Shown: one piece after another, positions 9,894 through 20,401 of the stretch | Layout: every line of letters begins with the position of its first letter | Numbering within the stretch: the first letter of the stretch is position 1 | Origin: Bactericera cockerelli | Taxonomy: Eukaryota > Arthropoda > Insecta > Hemiptera > Triozidae | Assembly: GCA_024516035.1 (NCBI GenBank) | Contig: CM044965.1 | Location: 1-64,000, forward strand | Direction: 5' to 3' | Length of the DNA: 64,000 nucleotides | The notes under the pieces: generated by a model | Database searches by the model: none | What the model was told of the DNA's origin: nothing | The model's input: only the letters and a program-made list of their open reading frames with translations | Translations under genes and position numbers: made by a program

Positions 9894-10136
9894 TGCTTGA
9901 TTATAAGGTGCTTTATTGTTAGGTGCAGCTTAATAATGATGCATGTTGCTCACTTCTCACTCGTATGGAATGCTTCTCCCTAGAGCAAGTGCAGCAACCA
10001 TGCTATTATTATTACTATCATACCTTTAAGTTTATTATTATTTTATTACCACACGTTTTCTTATGTTGGTACACAGCAGGCGTGGCCGGTGCTAAGGAGA
10101 TTCGGAACTGCAGCACCCAAAGATTCTTTTTGAAGA

Positions 10137-10583
10137 TGAGTGTTTCACAGCCTTTTTTATTTCGTAGCTACGAAACACCAGCTACTGTAGACGCTTGTGG
10201 TCTGTGTTGTAGCCTGCCCATCCCGTAATGTGCCTCCCCTCTGATGGGCGAGATAATCATCCCCTTATCTTAACTTTAACCCTGTTTCACAGCCTTTTTT
10301 ATTACGTAGCCATGAAACACCAGCTACTGTATACGCTTGTGGTCTGTGTATGCCTCCCTTGATGGCCTTCACGTAGTATTATGCCTCCCCTCTGATGGGC
10401 GAGAAGTGATACAATACTCCCCATTTGGGAACGGGGTCAACACGAGCGCACCGGAAGGTATCGACTGTAATCAAATTAAGAATATTTTTTGTTGTCAGTA
10501 CGGGGGATCGAACCCGGGAACTTCCGCATGGCAAGCGAGTGCTTAATAACTGTAATCGCGCCCTTAGTGGTTAAGCACTCGCT
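10137..10583 (-). repeat. two SINE D copies (5'-partial and near complete)
   Basis: 10,137-10,252 and 10,285-10,545 are successive minus-strand copies. Both have GTTTCACAGCCTTTTTTATT and CTCTGATGGGCGAGA. The second reaches the tRNA-like head (GGGGGATCGAACCCGGGAAC; GCATGGCAAGCGAG, Gly-like). 10,560-10,583 is a plus-strand head scrap (TAGTGGTTAAGCACTCGCTG). Confidence 0.75.
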
Positions 10584-10589
10584 GAAAAA

Positions 10590-11045
10590 AGATGAAAAAA
10601 AGAGTTTTTTTTTCATGTCCTATATTGCACAAAGTGGAAATGACTACATATTTCTGGAACAGTTAATTTATAGTTATTATGATTGACGTGGTAAACAAAC
10701 TTAAACTTGTTAGGAACTAAAATAGCGACTATCGGCACGAACGACCTATTGTGACACAGTGTTAAAGTGCCTAATTAAAAAAAAAAACAAACAAAATAGC
10801 GACTTCGGCGCGAACGACCTGCCCCAGCAGAACCCGTCGCGTCTGGTATTCACATTTCACAAGCAGTTAGGTACCAAAAGCCATCAAATGCTCAATTATC
10901 CTTTTATTATGTTAGGTCCATCATTATTTTATTTTATGTTGCACCCACGAGCACCAACCAAGAGACATCAAATGCATAACTTTGAATTACAGTGTGAGTA
11001 TTACGTTAACCTCATGTACAATATAGTATGTACATATTATATAAA
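10590..11045. other. unassigned, short internal repeats
   Basis: AATAGCGACT and GCGAACGACCT or CACGAACGACCT occur twice (near 10,722 and 10,796). CATCAAATGC also recurs. No gene seen. Confidence 0.3.
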
Positions 11046-11048
11046 TGT

Positions 11049-11190
11049 ACGAGGGTTGAATGGAAGAGATTGCCATAGGCAATAACCCCGCCCTTTAGTT
11101 AGGACATATGTTTATGTATATTTTTCTATTATTTTTCCTTTTTATTGTGTACCTATATTGTTTACATTTTTTTATTGTTATAATAATTAC
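11049..11190 (+). mobile_element. LINE-2-type 3' end, left part (interrupted)
   Basis: GGAAGAGATTGCCATAGGCA and the usual downstream sequence. Split by a Helitron-like element and resumes at 11,468. Confidence 0.75.
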
Positions 11191-11467
11191 AAGCGGGCTG
11201 TCGCCCGCTTTGCGGGCCGAGGCATGGCCGTGAAAGCAAAAAATCCTTTTTCGCCAATGGCAGGTGTTGTAGTGCGAATTTCGAAAAAAAAAAAAAAAAA
11301 AAAATGCAATAAGACGAAAAAAAATTTCGTCTTATTGCACATCTAGACTATAAGACAAAGCTACCCACCAAATTTCAGCTTCCTAGGACTTACGGTTTGG
11401 GCTGTAGAGCGATGATCTGTCAGTGAGTGGTCAGTCAGTCAGTGACTTTGACATTTATATATTAAGA
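11191..11467 (-). mobile_element. Helitron-like non-autonomous element, 277 bp
   Basis: On the minus strand it begins TCTTAATATATAA and ends in the hairpin AAGCGGGC/GCCCGCTT next to the terminal CTTG. It sits between a 5' A and a 3' T, as Helitrons do. CTTG departs from the usual CTRR. An internal perfect 15-bp hairpin lies at 11,305-11,339 (TGCAATAAGACGAAA and its complement). It interrupts a LINE-2-type 3' end without target duplication. Confidence 0.55.
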
Positions 11468-11515
11468 TTTGTACTGTACATATGTCTTTTTATATCTAAA
11501 AAAGTGTTTAATAAT
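11468..11515 (+). mobile_element. LINE-2-type 3' end, right part
   Basis: Continuation of 11,049-11,190: GTCTTTTTATATCTAAAAAA then GTGTTTAATAATAATAA. Confidence 0.65.
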
Positions 11516-11519
11516 AATA

Positions 11520-11905
11520 ATAACAGCCACATAGGTATAAGACATAGAGGCATATCTGTTGAGAGCGTGTTACCGGTACATCCTGTTTCACCTCATGCGT
11601 CCGACCAAAGTTCGGAGTCTCTTGGTCTGTGAAAGCTGGCCAGAACTTGTTCTCGAGTTATGAAATGTATTACAGCTCTTACACCATACCAGATGGTCAA
11701 CTTTCTATCTGAATTATGAAGCCTGAATCCTGGCTGAATCGCGCTCATCATGGGATCCGGAGTACAATAAAGATTTATTATGTTTATTATTATTAAGTAT
11801 TACTACAACTATAGTATTCCTATGTTCGTTCATCCTCTAAATATACATATGTATAGTGCTTAGTACAGGTAGGTACTATGACTATGGTAGTAACATGGTA
11901 GTAAA
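11520..11905. other. possible retroposon, unassigned
   Basis: Ends GTACAATAAAGATTTATTAT followed by TTATTATTATT, a retroposon-like tail. Upstream GACCAAAGTTCGGAGTCTC could be a decayed head. Single copy in this window. Confidence 0.3.
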
Positions 11906-11911
11906 AGTTAA

Positions 11912-12054
11912 GTTATCATATTTGTGTTGATCACTTTCGTGATGTCACAACTACTCAAACTCGCTTTACTAAATTTACGCTGAAACCCGGACTTGAACCA
12001 CCGACCTCCAGGTTCCAAGTCCGCTGCCTTATCGATCAAGCTACTGAGGTCGGT
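11912..12054 (-). repeat. SINE A, full length
   Basis: Reverse-complement copy with all family landmarks. The body palindrome is GTGATGTCAC in place of GTGATATCAC. Confidence 0.85.
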
Positions 12055-12101
12055 GTAACATGGTAGTATAGCTCAATGAGCGCACGAAAAAAGAATTCCC
12101 T

Positions 12102-12325
12102 TCGATTTCCCGGGGTACGAATTTTTCTGCTCTGTGCTTGGATGTTCGGGGTCCACTCCTACCTCGTGAGGAAAAATGAGTAGCTCCTTTGATGTGAAGC
12201 AGAGACCAGTGGCAGAAACATAGGGGAAAAAATAATACAAGATATTGTACATTAAAATGGTAAAGTCCTATGATTCTGTGCTACCCACTAAAATTGTGAC
12301 ATAATAACACAAAGAAATAACATCA
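12102..12325 (+). repeat. SINE E body, head lost
   Basis: Contains CTGCTCTGTGCTTGGATGTT, GAGGAAAAATGAGTAGCTCC and ACCCACTAAAATTGTGACAT. The tRNA-like head is degraded. Confidence 0.75.
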
Positions 12326-12944
12326 TTATATTATTATTCTTTTTTTCCCTTTCAAAAACCAACTACCTAGTTAAAGATATTACGGAGAAAGCAAGAACAG
12401 TGTCTTGTAATGTGTCATATTGGCTATGGGTTTGATTGAATTATTCAATATGCTCACAGGTATCAATTTTAGTTCCGCCAGAGGTGACTTGTAAATTTAC
12501 ATAATTGGAATATGATACATAAGTTTGTAATTTTGAATAGGAAGTGCCCAGAGAAACAACCGAATATAGCAATTTAAACATAAAGTCAAGGATTTCATTT
12601 TGAATTAACTAATTGCATTATTTGGTTCTGATCCCAAAGTATAAAATAGTACCTAAGTCCAAAAAATAATGAATATATTATTTTAGAATAAACCTTTATT
12701 GGTATAACCTTTGATTAATCCAAAATGTATTCCTCTTGTTACAGGTATGTTTGTGCTTCTTAGAACTTCTAGCACTATAAGTATCAAAACAGGTAATCTT
12801 ATACATAATAGCTAAAATTAATTAATTAATAATTCCGTGTCCGTGATATAGGCATTGATACCTAAATCTCGGTTTGAGAAGATTATATGGACGCCCAGAT
12901 CCAATGTCTAGGCTTCTTTCATGTCCATTGATTCTATTTGGTTT
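12326..12944. other. no recognisable feature
   Basis: AT-rich, with ATTAATTAATTAAT runs near 12,815 and 13,177. No gene or known family. Confidence 0.25.
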
Positions 12945-13175
12945 TAACGTCCTGACTTGAGGTAGACGGGACGGGGGTTTTACCCTCCATTCGCTGGGAA
13001 TCGTTCCAGCTACCCACATTAACCTCACCCAGCCTGGGTAAGGCTGGAAATGCCAGCTTCACATGTTCGGAGGGAACAGAATTTTCTGTGCGAGAAGTCT
13101 GCTCCAAACGGGAACCGAACTCAGGATCTCTGGACTACGGGCAGTAGTCACAACCGTTACGCTACGGAGGCTGGC
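12945..13175 (-). repeat. SINE M: tRNA head on the 5S-SINE body
   Basis: Read on the minus strand: tRNA-like head (CTCCGTAGCGTAACGGTTGT; B box GAGTTCGGTTCCC), then the body CCCAGGCTGGGTGAGGTTAA and the tail AATGGAGGGTAAAACCCCCG. That body is the one carried by 5S-headed SINEs. A second head copy is at 16,626. Confidence 0.75.
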
Positions 13176-13261
13176 TAATTAATTAATTAATATATAAATA
13201 ATTTAGTATAATAATGTTTTATTTGGACTGTCGGCTCGAAACATTGGAGTCCCAGTACGCT

Positions 13262-13401
13262 AAAATAAGTATAAGTATAAGTATAAGTATAAGTATAAGT
13301 ATAAGTATAAGTATAAGTATGAGTACAAGTATAAGTATAAGCAGTGCTTTATTTAGACTGTCAGCGCAAGACAGGTAGTCCCATTATGCCAACAGTTTAT
13401 A
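13262..13401 (-). repeat. retroposon K with (AAGTAT)n tail
   Basis: 13,262-13,350 is a run of AAGTAT hexamers. It is followed by GCAGTGCTTTATTTAGACTG and CGCAAGACAGGTAGTCCC. On the minus strand this is a short body followed by a (TATACT)n tail, matching the arrangement at 40,085-40,376. Confidence 0.8.
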
Positions 13402-13404
13402 AGA

Positions 13405-13790
13405 TAAGTCAGAATACTGAAATTAGACGACAAATTTAGCAAATGAGACAAGAAATTCAAGTTCTTTCTCTTCACTGAGTAATAATTTACCTGCCTAAGA
13501 CGCAAACTTAGTACCTACTCGCAGTGTTGTCAATCCTCGAGTAATTATCTGTTGATTAGTTTAGAATCCAGGTAATTAAACGTTTCCTTATGTTTATTTA
13601 ATAATTATTTTTAATAATTAAAAAAAACCAACAAGTTAGACAAGAACACAGTACAATGAGATGAAAGTTGTGTTAACCCTTTGATGCACAGTTTTTTTTT
13701 CAACAGAAAATATAATAAAGAACACTCATATAATTTTTCAGATAGATTAGCTCGAAAAATAATCATTTTCTTTTTATTTACGAAGAAAAA
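13405..13790. other. no recognisable feature
   Basis: AT-rich sequence with no gene. Confidence 0.25.
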
Positions 13791-13794
13791 CATT

Positions 13795-13960
13795 TATAAA
13801 AAAGAATGATTATTTCTATATTTTATTTTTTAAATATTGTTAATTTTCTTTATCTCTGTTAATAATTTATTGTTGATTGTTTTGTATAAAAAAAATAAAG
13901 TGTAAATAAAATAATAAAAATTTACTAATAAATAATAAACGTAATCAATACTCGATCGAA
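13795..13960 (+). repeat. retroposon N tail
   Basis: TTTAAATATTGTTAATTTTC, GTTAATAATTTATTGTTG and AAATAAAGTGTAAATAAA match the tail of the N copy at 62,270-62,460. Confidence 0.6.
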
Positions 13961-13990
13961 ATAGGTAAGATTCATTAAAAAGGAAAAACC

Positions 13991-14328
13991 CATAATAATA
14001 ACACTCTTTAGTGGAAGGTGCTGAAAGTATTTTCTACCACCTAATCCTCAGAGTCTTATTACTATGTGGTCACAACTGAAACCGGGACTTGAACCAACGA
14101 CCTCAAGGTTACATAATAATAATAACACTCTTTAGTGGAAGATTACCATCAGGCGAGGTTAATGCTCAAAGCATTTTCTACCACCTAACACTCAGAGTCT
14201 TATTATTATGTGGTCACAAACTCAAATTAATATGGAAAAATTCAAGCACTGGGTGCAATTCCAACCAACGGATCCCTACTCTACCTGGATTACAGACTAG
14301 CACCTTAACCACTTGATTACCAGTGCAC
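13991..14328 (-). repeat. dimeric SINE, second copy
   Basis: Inverted counterpart of 3608-3955. 13,991-14,113 is the A-head/B-tail unit and 14,114-14,328 the full B monomer, joined at the same point (complement of TATTATTATTATGTAACC). Confidence 0.8.
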
Positions 14329-14329
14329 G

Positions 14330-14935
14330 GTATCTCATCTGTTAAACTACTATTTTTCTAAGGGAAACATTGAGAAAAATCTTTCAAAGTTGTGTGAAAG
14401 TTCAAAGTTGTGTGACACAAAGTTGTGTCACCTTTCCTCATATTATACCGCACTTGGGACGGAATAATTTCATTACTTTGTTTGGAATTACTGTTTTGGA
14501 AGAGACGATGGGTTAAACCACTGGTTACGAGGAGTGGATGGGTTAAACCATTTGCCATCAGGTTTACCGTTTCAACCACTAACTCGTTGTAATTAGTCAA
14601 TTAGCGAAGCTGTGCCACATTCACAGGATGGCTTGTGACGTCACGAGTCTTACAAAGAGGATTTCACACCGAAACCTGATGTTTTCCTTGGTTTTCTCTT
14701 TGCCTCTGATAACCTTAGTTTGTATGCGCCATTGAAAACCATGCGAACAAATGATTGGGCCATGAGTTACATCTAAATATGGGTTTATACATCAACAAAA
14801 ATACTGGTGAGAATTGACCATGCCCTCAACCAATATCATTCTCTCTACAGGAGAAATTTTAACAAGAACTAAAAGACACTTGTACGGCCATGCCTTAGAT
14901 AACTCTTAAACTGTGCCTTAGCTAAATCTAAAACG
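14330..14935. other. unassigned, small repeats
   Basis: AAGTTGTGTGA and GATGGGTTAAACCA each occur twice or more in 14,380-14,560. No gene recognised. Confidence 0.3.
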
Positions 14936-14936
14936 A

Positions 14937-15131
14937 TAATAATAATAACACTCTTTTGTGGAAGGTAACCACCAGATGAGAGGTTAATGCTCAAAGCATT
15001 TTCTTCCACTTAACCCTCAGAATCTTACTATTATGTGGTCACAAACTCAAATTAATGAGGAAAAATTCGTGCACTGGGTGGGATTCGAACCAACGGATCC
15101 CTACGCTACCTGGATTACCAGACTAGCGCGT
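14937..15131 (-). repeat. SINE B, near full length
   Basis: Tail, body and most of the tRNA-like head. The last head bases are missing (ends GACTAGCGCG). Confidence 0.8.
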
Positions 15132-15135
15132 AAAA

Positions 15136-15775
15136 AATGAACCGGTACAATTATTATTATTATTACCTACCATCCAAAATGGCCGATTTATTGAGATAGG
15201 TCCATTACCCATCAGATACACGTTGAGTTTTTATTTAATAAATTTGTTATTGTTGTGATTTTCTCTGTGTTCTAACTATCCAAAATGGCCGATTTACTGA
15301 GGTTCATTAGCCATCAGATATACGATGATTTAGTTCCCCATTACTTCCTCCATGAAACTGACCCAACACAACAACAGGATCAAACTTTTTCTATTGGTGT
15401 TTACTACTTGTGTTGGTTCTAAAAGTACGGCAATGCCTCCAGTGTAGAGTAGAGCTAGGAAAATTAAATATAGGGCCATGCCTCCTTACGCAACTAGTGT
15501 ACAGTCTTTTCTATTAGTGAGTACTGATTATGGTAACTAAGCAACCACAGCTGTGTACCAGAAGTCAGCAATCCACACAACATGATCTGGCAACTCTGAT
15601 GTAGGAGCGTGGGAGAATAGGACTATAGGTTTTCACAGTGGCGTAGGTTAAAAACGGGAGCCGGTCCCCATAGATGAAGTTAAAGCTAATATAAAGAGAA
15701 AAAAATTAAATATTTCTTTATACAAAAACGAACACGCTTAGGTTTTGGGTTAGGTCAAATACATTGTAGTTAAAA
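15136..15775. repeat. diverged direct duplication, then unassigned
   Basis: ATCCAAAATGGCCGATTTA and CCATCAGATA(C/T)ACG occur at 15,173-15,225 and 15,277-15,330. The remainder shows no gene. Confidence 0.5.
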
Positions 15776-15777
15776 AA

Positions 15778-15842
15778 GTTATCATATTTGTGTTAATCAC
15801 TTTCGTTATATCACAAATACTCAAACTACTAAATCCACACTG
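15778..15842 (-). repeat. SINE A body fragment
   Basis: Only the 3' body is present (complement of the GTGAT...ATGATAAC end). The head is missing. Confidence 0.7.
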
Positions 15843-15844
15843 TC

Positions 15845-16140
15845 TTCTCAACTTTTGTCTTCGCTTTTGTAAAAAATAATAATATTTTTGCTCCCAATTC
15901 AATTTTTCACATATTCTAACCTCCACTAGATGAATTAAACCACCTCCACTGACTTTGCCTGGGTAGTTCTGGTTGAGAATGACTAGAATGTCACTCAGAC
16001 CCGCAGTGTTCTATCTCTCCACCCAACAGAGATATGTCGTTATGCAAGAGTCTTGCGGACACAGGGAGATAGTTGTTTGTTTAACTGGTTAATAATGCAG
16101 GCAATTGCCTACTATACTGTGCAAGTGTACAGTGCTGGCA
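15845..16140. other. no recognisable feature
   Basis: No open frame with recognisable content and no repeat family. Confidence 0.2.
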
Positions 16141-16478
16141 ATCAGTGGTTAAGCACTCGCTTGCCATGCGGAAGGTTGGGTGGAAGAGCTCACTCTAGTG
16201 AGAATCCTGCCATAATAAAAGAAAGCCTATAAAAAAAAGGTATCGGGTTCGATTATCCCTGCCGACAAAAATTTGTTTTCTTAATTTGGTTATAATTGTT
16301 TGTAAGGGATACCTTCCGGTGCGCTCGTGTTGACCCAGCACCTAATTGGGAAGTATTGTGCCACTTCTCGCCCATCATAGGGGAGCTATACTACGGAATG
16401 GGTAGGCTAGAGCACTGACCACAAGCGTCTACAGTAGTTCCTGTTTCATGTGGCTACGAAATAAAAACGGCTTTGAAG
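16141..16478 (+). repeat. SINE D, interrupted
   Basis: Head GGTTAAGCACTCGCTTGCCA (Gly-like anticodon position) through body GGGATACCTTCCGGTGCGCT and tail GGCTACGAAATAAAAACGG. A 50-60-bp LINE-2-like 3' scrap (about 16,188-16,240) sits in the anticodon arm, flanked by AAGG on both sides. Confidence 0.75.
16188..16240 (+). mobile_element. very short LINE-2-like 3' insertion
   Basis: TTGGGTGGAAGAGCTCACTC through ATAAAAGAAAGCCTATAAAA, ending in an A run and flanked by AAGG repeats. It keeps the GGTGGAAGAG motif but not the usual stem. Confidence 0.5.
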
Positions 16479-16625
16479 CACTTATCTGAAATAAATAAAA
16501 AATAATAAAAAAAAAAACTATACTTTGCAGGCAATAACTTTACTGAGCGGGCAATAACACTACCTATAGATCAGGCAAACCTATGTTGTCAGGCAAATTC
16601 ATTTCCAAAGGAGAGGCAAAATACA

Positions 16626-16725
16626 TGCCTCCGTGGTGTAACAGTTACGACTACTGCCCATGGTCCTTAGATCTTGAGTTTGATCCCCAGTTTGAGCAGA
16701 ATTTTCAAACAAAAAAAATGTTCCC
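16626..16725 (+). repeat. SINE M head
   Basis: CCTCCGTGGTGTAACAGTTA and GAGTTTGATCCCCAGTTTGA correspond to the head of 12,945-13,175. The body is lost. Confidence 0.65.
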
Positions 16726-16747
16726 TCTGAACTAAATAACCTCCGAG

Positions 16748-17050
16748 ACCTGAGTGTTTTTTTCTTTTTACTAGATATAGACCGAACGTTCTAATTGTAG
16801 AACATTGAGTTTTACTTCATACAGACCTGAAGGTTAGAACTTTTTTCCATGCATTAGGTTATCTGAGTATTTTTTTTTTGAAAAAGAAATGTGTAAATGT
16901 CAATAACAATGTGATACTAATCCAATAATCATATAAATCTGGGTGGGAAAAATTAAAAATATGCATCAGGTCTGTATGAAGTAAAAGTTAATGTTCTACT
17001 GGTAGAACATTTGGTTTATGTTCAATAAAAAATCAAAGACACTCAGGTTT
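16748..17050. mobile_element. inverted-repeat MITE, about 300 bp
   Basis: Left arm CCTGAGTGT...GTTTTACTTCATACAGACCTGA (16,748-16,831) is mirrored by TCAGGTCTGTATGAAGTAAA...ACACTCAGG (16,965-17,048) with scattered mismatches. Each arm also holds a small hairpin around GTTCTAC/GTAGAAC. No coding capacity. Confidence 0.65.
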
Positions 17051-17107
17051 ATATTGAGGAGATTTCAATGTTCTACCAGTAGAACTTCAGTTCTCAGAAG
17101 GATAACG

Positions 17108-17270
17108 TGTCTAGCGAGGTGAAAACTTCGTGATGCTGGCACTCCGGCCCAACCCAAGCTGGGTGAGGTTAATGTAAGTAGCAGGTTTGTGAGTTTCCTG
17201 CGAATGGAGGTTAACACCCCTGTCGTGATATGACCATGCAGTTGAAAGCGACGTTAAACTGAAAATTAAA
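17108..17270 (+). repeat. 5S-headed SINE, head truncated
   Basis: Begins inside the 5S part (CTAGCGAGGTGAAAACTTCG), then GTGATGCTGGCACTCCGGCC and GTTTGTGAGTTTCCTGCGAA, and ends TTGAAAGCGACGTTAAACTG. Confidence 0.75.
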
Positions 17271-17389
17271 AAAAGAGCACTAAAGACTGGCATTTCCGGC
17301 CTCAAGCTGGGTGGGGGGTTAGTAATACCTAAAAAGTATTATTATTACATTTTTTAGGCTATAATACATACTTATAATATGTAATTCCA

Positions 17390-17577
17390 CCGACCTTAGT
17401 AGCTTGATCGATAAGGCCGCGGACTTGTAACCCGGAGGTCGGTTCAAGTCCCGGTTTCAGCAAAAATTTAGTAAAGCTTGAGTTTGTGAGTTTCCTGCGA
17501 ATGGAGACTAACACCCCCGTCGTGATATGAGTTTGAGTAGTTGTGACATCACGAAAGTGATTAACACAAATATGATG
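17390..17577 (+). repeat. SINE A carrying a piece of 5S-SINE tail
   Basis: Normal A head and end, but between TTAGTAAAGC and GTTTGAGTAGTTGTGACATC lies TTGTGAGTTTCCTGCGAATG...CCCCCGTCGTGATATGA, taken from the 5S-SINE body. The joins are clean, consistent with template switching during reverse transcription. Confidence 0.75.
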
Positions 17578-17733
17578 AAAAAAAACTATAATATGTAAAT
17601 CTATATAAAATATCAATAAATCTATAGGTACACACAACATAGATTATCAATATAAATCTACCTATGTTATCAAGAATTCCATAGGTTATCCAGAAATCTC
17701 ATAATATTCACCAACCCGATTACTCAGTCACCT

Positions 17734-17865
17734 GTTGCACTTCTCACCGATGTGCAACTCAGCGGTTCCACCGGGGCTTGAGCAACCTCTTTGCACGGTG
17801 GATAGCGTTGGCTTGAAGTTCACATTCCTCAGGTAGATATCGTGACTCTAGCCGTCTCCACCTGA
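17734..17865. other. hairpin group
   Basis: GTTGCAC/GTGCAAC (17,734-17,758), CCACCG/CGGTGG (17,768-17,801) and TCAGGT/ACCTGA (17,829-17,865) are perfect short inverted repeats in a row. Confidence 0.4.
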
Positions 17866-18222
17866 CATTTACCCGACCATTGCTTAAGTTCGGAGTCCTA
17901 GCTTACTTATCTATCTACTCACTAACTCACTGTACTATTAGATTGTGAAAAACTTTGTGTAAGTATACTATTTTTCTAGAAAACTATACTTAGAGATTGT
18001 GAAAAATACATACGAATGTAACTATGTACTTGTACATCTAAATAATGTGGTCAGTTATAATGTCTGTAGTTAGATAATATGTATGCACGTAGTGCACATC
18101 CACATATCATAATATGTGCAATGTAGGTACAATGGTACATAACCATCAGCAGTCCTAAAAATACACAAATACAAACAATAGATAATCATCAATCGCTAAA
18201 ACCAGATATACGTACTAAGTTA
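17866..18222. other. no gene
   Basis: GATTGTGAAAAA occurs twice around 17,941-18,010. Otherwise featureless. Confidence 0.25.
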
Positions 18223-18365
18223 GTTTTCATATTTGTGTTCATCACTTTCGTGATATCACAACTACTCAAACTCGCTTTACTAAATCTACGCTGAAACCGG
18301 GACTTGAACCACCGACCTCCAGGTTACAAGTCTGCCACCTTATCGATGAAGCTACTGAGGTCGGT
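18223..18365 (-). repeat. SINE A, full length
   Basis: Reverse-complement copy with intact CGTGATATCACAAC and B-box region. Confidence 0.85.
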
Positions 18366-18446
18366 TTTCATTGTCACATGGCATAAAACACATAGGTAAA
18401 GCGTACGTCATAGTATGATCATTATCACACGTCTGTTCATACTAAT

Positions 18447-18630
18447 GAACTGAAAAGAAGTCTATACATACTATTGAACTGAAAAGAAGTATATACATAC
18501 TATTGAACTGAAAAGAAGTATAAACATACTATTGAACTGAGAAGAAGTCTATACATACTATTGAACTGAAAAGAAGTCTATACATACTATTGAACTGAAA
18601 AGAAGTCTATACATACTATTGAACTGTGTC
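18447..18630. repeat. 29-bp tandem repeat, about 6 copies
   Basis: Unit GAACTGAAAAGAAGTCTATA plus CATACTATT, starting at about 18,447, 18,476, 18,505, 18,534, 18,563 and 18,592, with a partial copy after. Few substitutions between units. Confidence 0.95.
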
Positions 18631-18639
18631 TTGTACTGA

Positions 18640-18920
18640 AAAAAAGAAGAAGAAATAAATATTCTAGATCCTATATTGGCCATTCTGGTCAGTGTTTTTT
18701 AGATCGTCAACCAGTATCGCACATGAGTTCGTTCTACTTTTCTAGCCAGTCACAATTTATCTATCCAGACGTTGACGGCATATTTCTGTGAACTTGAACC
18801 ATAGGAAGTTGGCAAAGTTTGAAGGACGGTTCATATTATGTTTTATTTTTTTACGAAAAAGAATAAGGACCAAATTATGAACAAAAACAAAATTTTGGTA
18901 ACGTCAATGACACGTTGAAC
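18640..18920. other. no recognisable feature
   Basis: No gene or repeat family seen. Confidence 0.2.
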
Positions 18921-19270
18921 ACAACAGTTCTCATATGACTACTGAAGTTAAGCAACATCCAACAAAGTTAAGAGTTGGATGTGGGAATATTCAAATCTGA
19001 ACCCTCTCAATGCTAGCTTTTTTTTTTTTTTTTTTCTTCTTCTTAGAAGCCAAATAAAAATGGCTTAGGATGGGTCCTCTGTATAAAAAAAAATATGAAA
19101 AATAAAACAAATGATTTATTATTATTATTCTTCCTTTGGCCTCCTTAAAGTTGCAGGGTTCTCACAAGCGAGCCCTTCCACTCCAACCACTCAGGCTGGG
19201 TGAGGTAAATGTGTGCAGCTGGTTTGTGAGTTTCCATCGAATGAAAGGTAAAACCCTCGTCTCGAATCCC
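18921..19270 (+). repeat. 5S-headed SINE, split
   Basis: 18,921-19,018 is 5S-like (ACTGAAGTTAAGCAACATCC). 19,178-19,265 is the body (CAGGCTGGGTGAGGTAAATG; GTTTGTGAGTTTCCATCGAA). Between them are a T run and an ATT-rich stretch, presumably an insertion. Confidence 0.65.
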
Positions 19271-19289
19271 CAAAATGTTAAAGAGATAG

Positions 19290-19774
19290 AAAGCATAAAT
19301 ACAAAAAACTGCACCTTTATCGAAAAACGCTATTTTTATCGACGCCGCGACGCGACGATGCCTTCGAGTTTTTGAGTACTTATGTGTCCTATGTGATTGG
19401 CTGGTTTGTTAGTGATCAGCTAGAAATCGACCGACTTTCAGAGCCAGACTATGACGGAGATACGTACTCTAGTTTGAAATGAGGATAATGAAAGGATTTC
19501 TGGAAACAAAATGAATTGCTATGACACTCACGTAGCTAGTCCAGTAATGTCCTGTGATCTATGAATGTCTGTGGGTATCTATGGGTATATGTCTGTGGGT
19601 GTATATATACTGTGTGTATTCTATGTATGTAACTATGTATCTTTTGCCTCTAGTTCATGAATGCCCTGACTCTGACGCACGTAAAATTCTGAAACACCGG
19701 GCTGAAAATTCTCTTGTCTTTCCTTGTCGTCAATTGTATCTGGATGTAAGAGAACTCACGGAACCCGTTAACTT
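19290..19774. other. no gene; CpG-rich spot and GT-rich patch
   Basis: 19,345-19,365 (GACGCCGCGACGCGACGAT) is locally CpG-rich. 19,555-19,640 is GTATGT/CTGTGGGT-rich. No domain recognised. Confidence 0.25.
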
Positions 19775-19890
19775 TCTCCTATATCCAAGTTTCTCCTATA
19801 AAGAGGTTATTTTCCCTAATAGATGTGAATTTCATCTGGAAATCCCTCTCCTATATTCAGGTTTCACTTATATTTAGGCTCGACTGTATA
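19775..19890 (-). mobile_element. terminal fragment of a DNA element (pogo/Tigger-like?)
   Basis: Related to 4241-4344 through AAGAGGTTATTTTCCCTAAT and a GGCTCGACTGTA end. Confidence 0.35.
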
Positions 19891-20254
19891 AATAGATGAA
19901 AGTGCAATGAAATGTTTCAATTATAAAAAATCTTTATTGTCCTACAATAAAATAAAACAAAAACTGTTAGAATAGATTTTCAAGAAATCATTTTTGATCG
20001 TCACTCCCTAACGGCACGGTATACACTACTTTCTTCTTCAATTAGTATCATCCGAGTACTTTTTTGAGCTATGAACCCGCATGACACAAAAATAGCATTA
20101 TGTATAAATCTTCTCTAATCTAGGATTAAATCTGTATATAGATAGGAACCTGGTATTGTAAAATTCATGACTTACTGTAAATAAAAACATATCATTATTT
20201 TTGAAGAAAAAAAATATCATCCGAGTATACTTAGGTAAAATCGGAAATTCATCC
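19891..20254. other. no recognisable feature
   Basis: AT-rich. TATCATCCGAGTA occurs twice (20,046 and 20,214). Confidence 0.2.
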
Positions 20255-20401
20255 TTAGTAGACAAAATTATTTCGTCTACCTATATTGTGTGTGTGTGAT
20301 GTATGTATGGTGTGTGTGTGTGTGTGATGTATGTGTGGTGTGTGTGTGATGTTTGGGTGGTGCGTTAGTGATGGCTTGGCGAAGCGGGTGCAGCCCGCTA
20401 G
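20255..20401 (+). mobile_element. Helitron-like 3' end with GT satellite
   Basis: Ends with the hairpin AGCGGG/CCCGCT (20,383-20,399) running into CTAG, followed by T, the expected Helitron terminus. Upstream are a GT-rich satellite (20,286-20,362) and the hairpin GTAGAC/GTCTAC (20,259-20,281). The 5' end was not located. Confidence 0.55.

Noticed and set aside
10247..10252. Hammerhead-type core at CTGATGGGCGAG
   Set aside because: It is part of the SINE D body in every copy and lacks the matching GAAA and stems.
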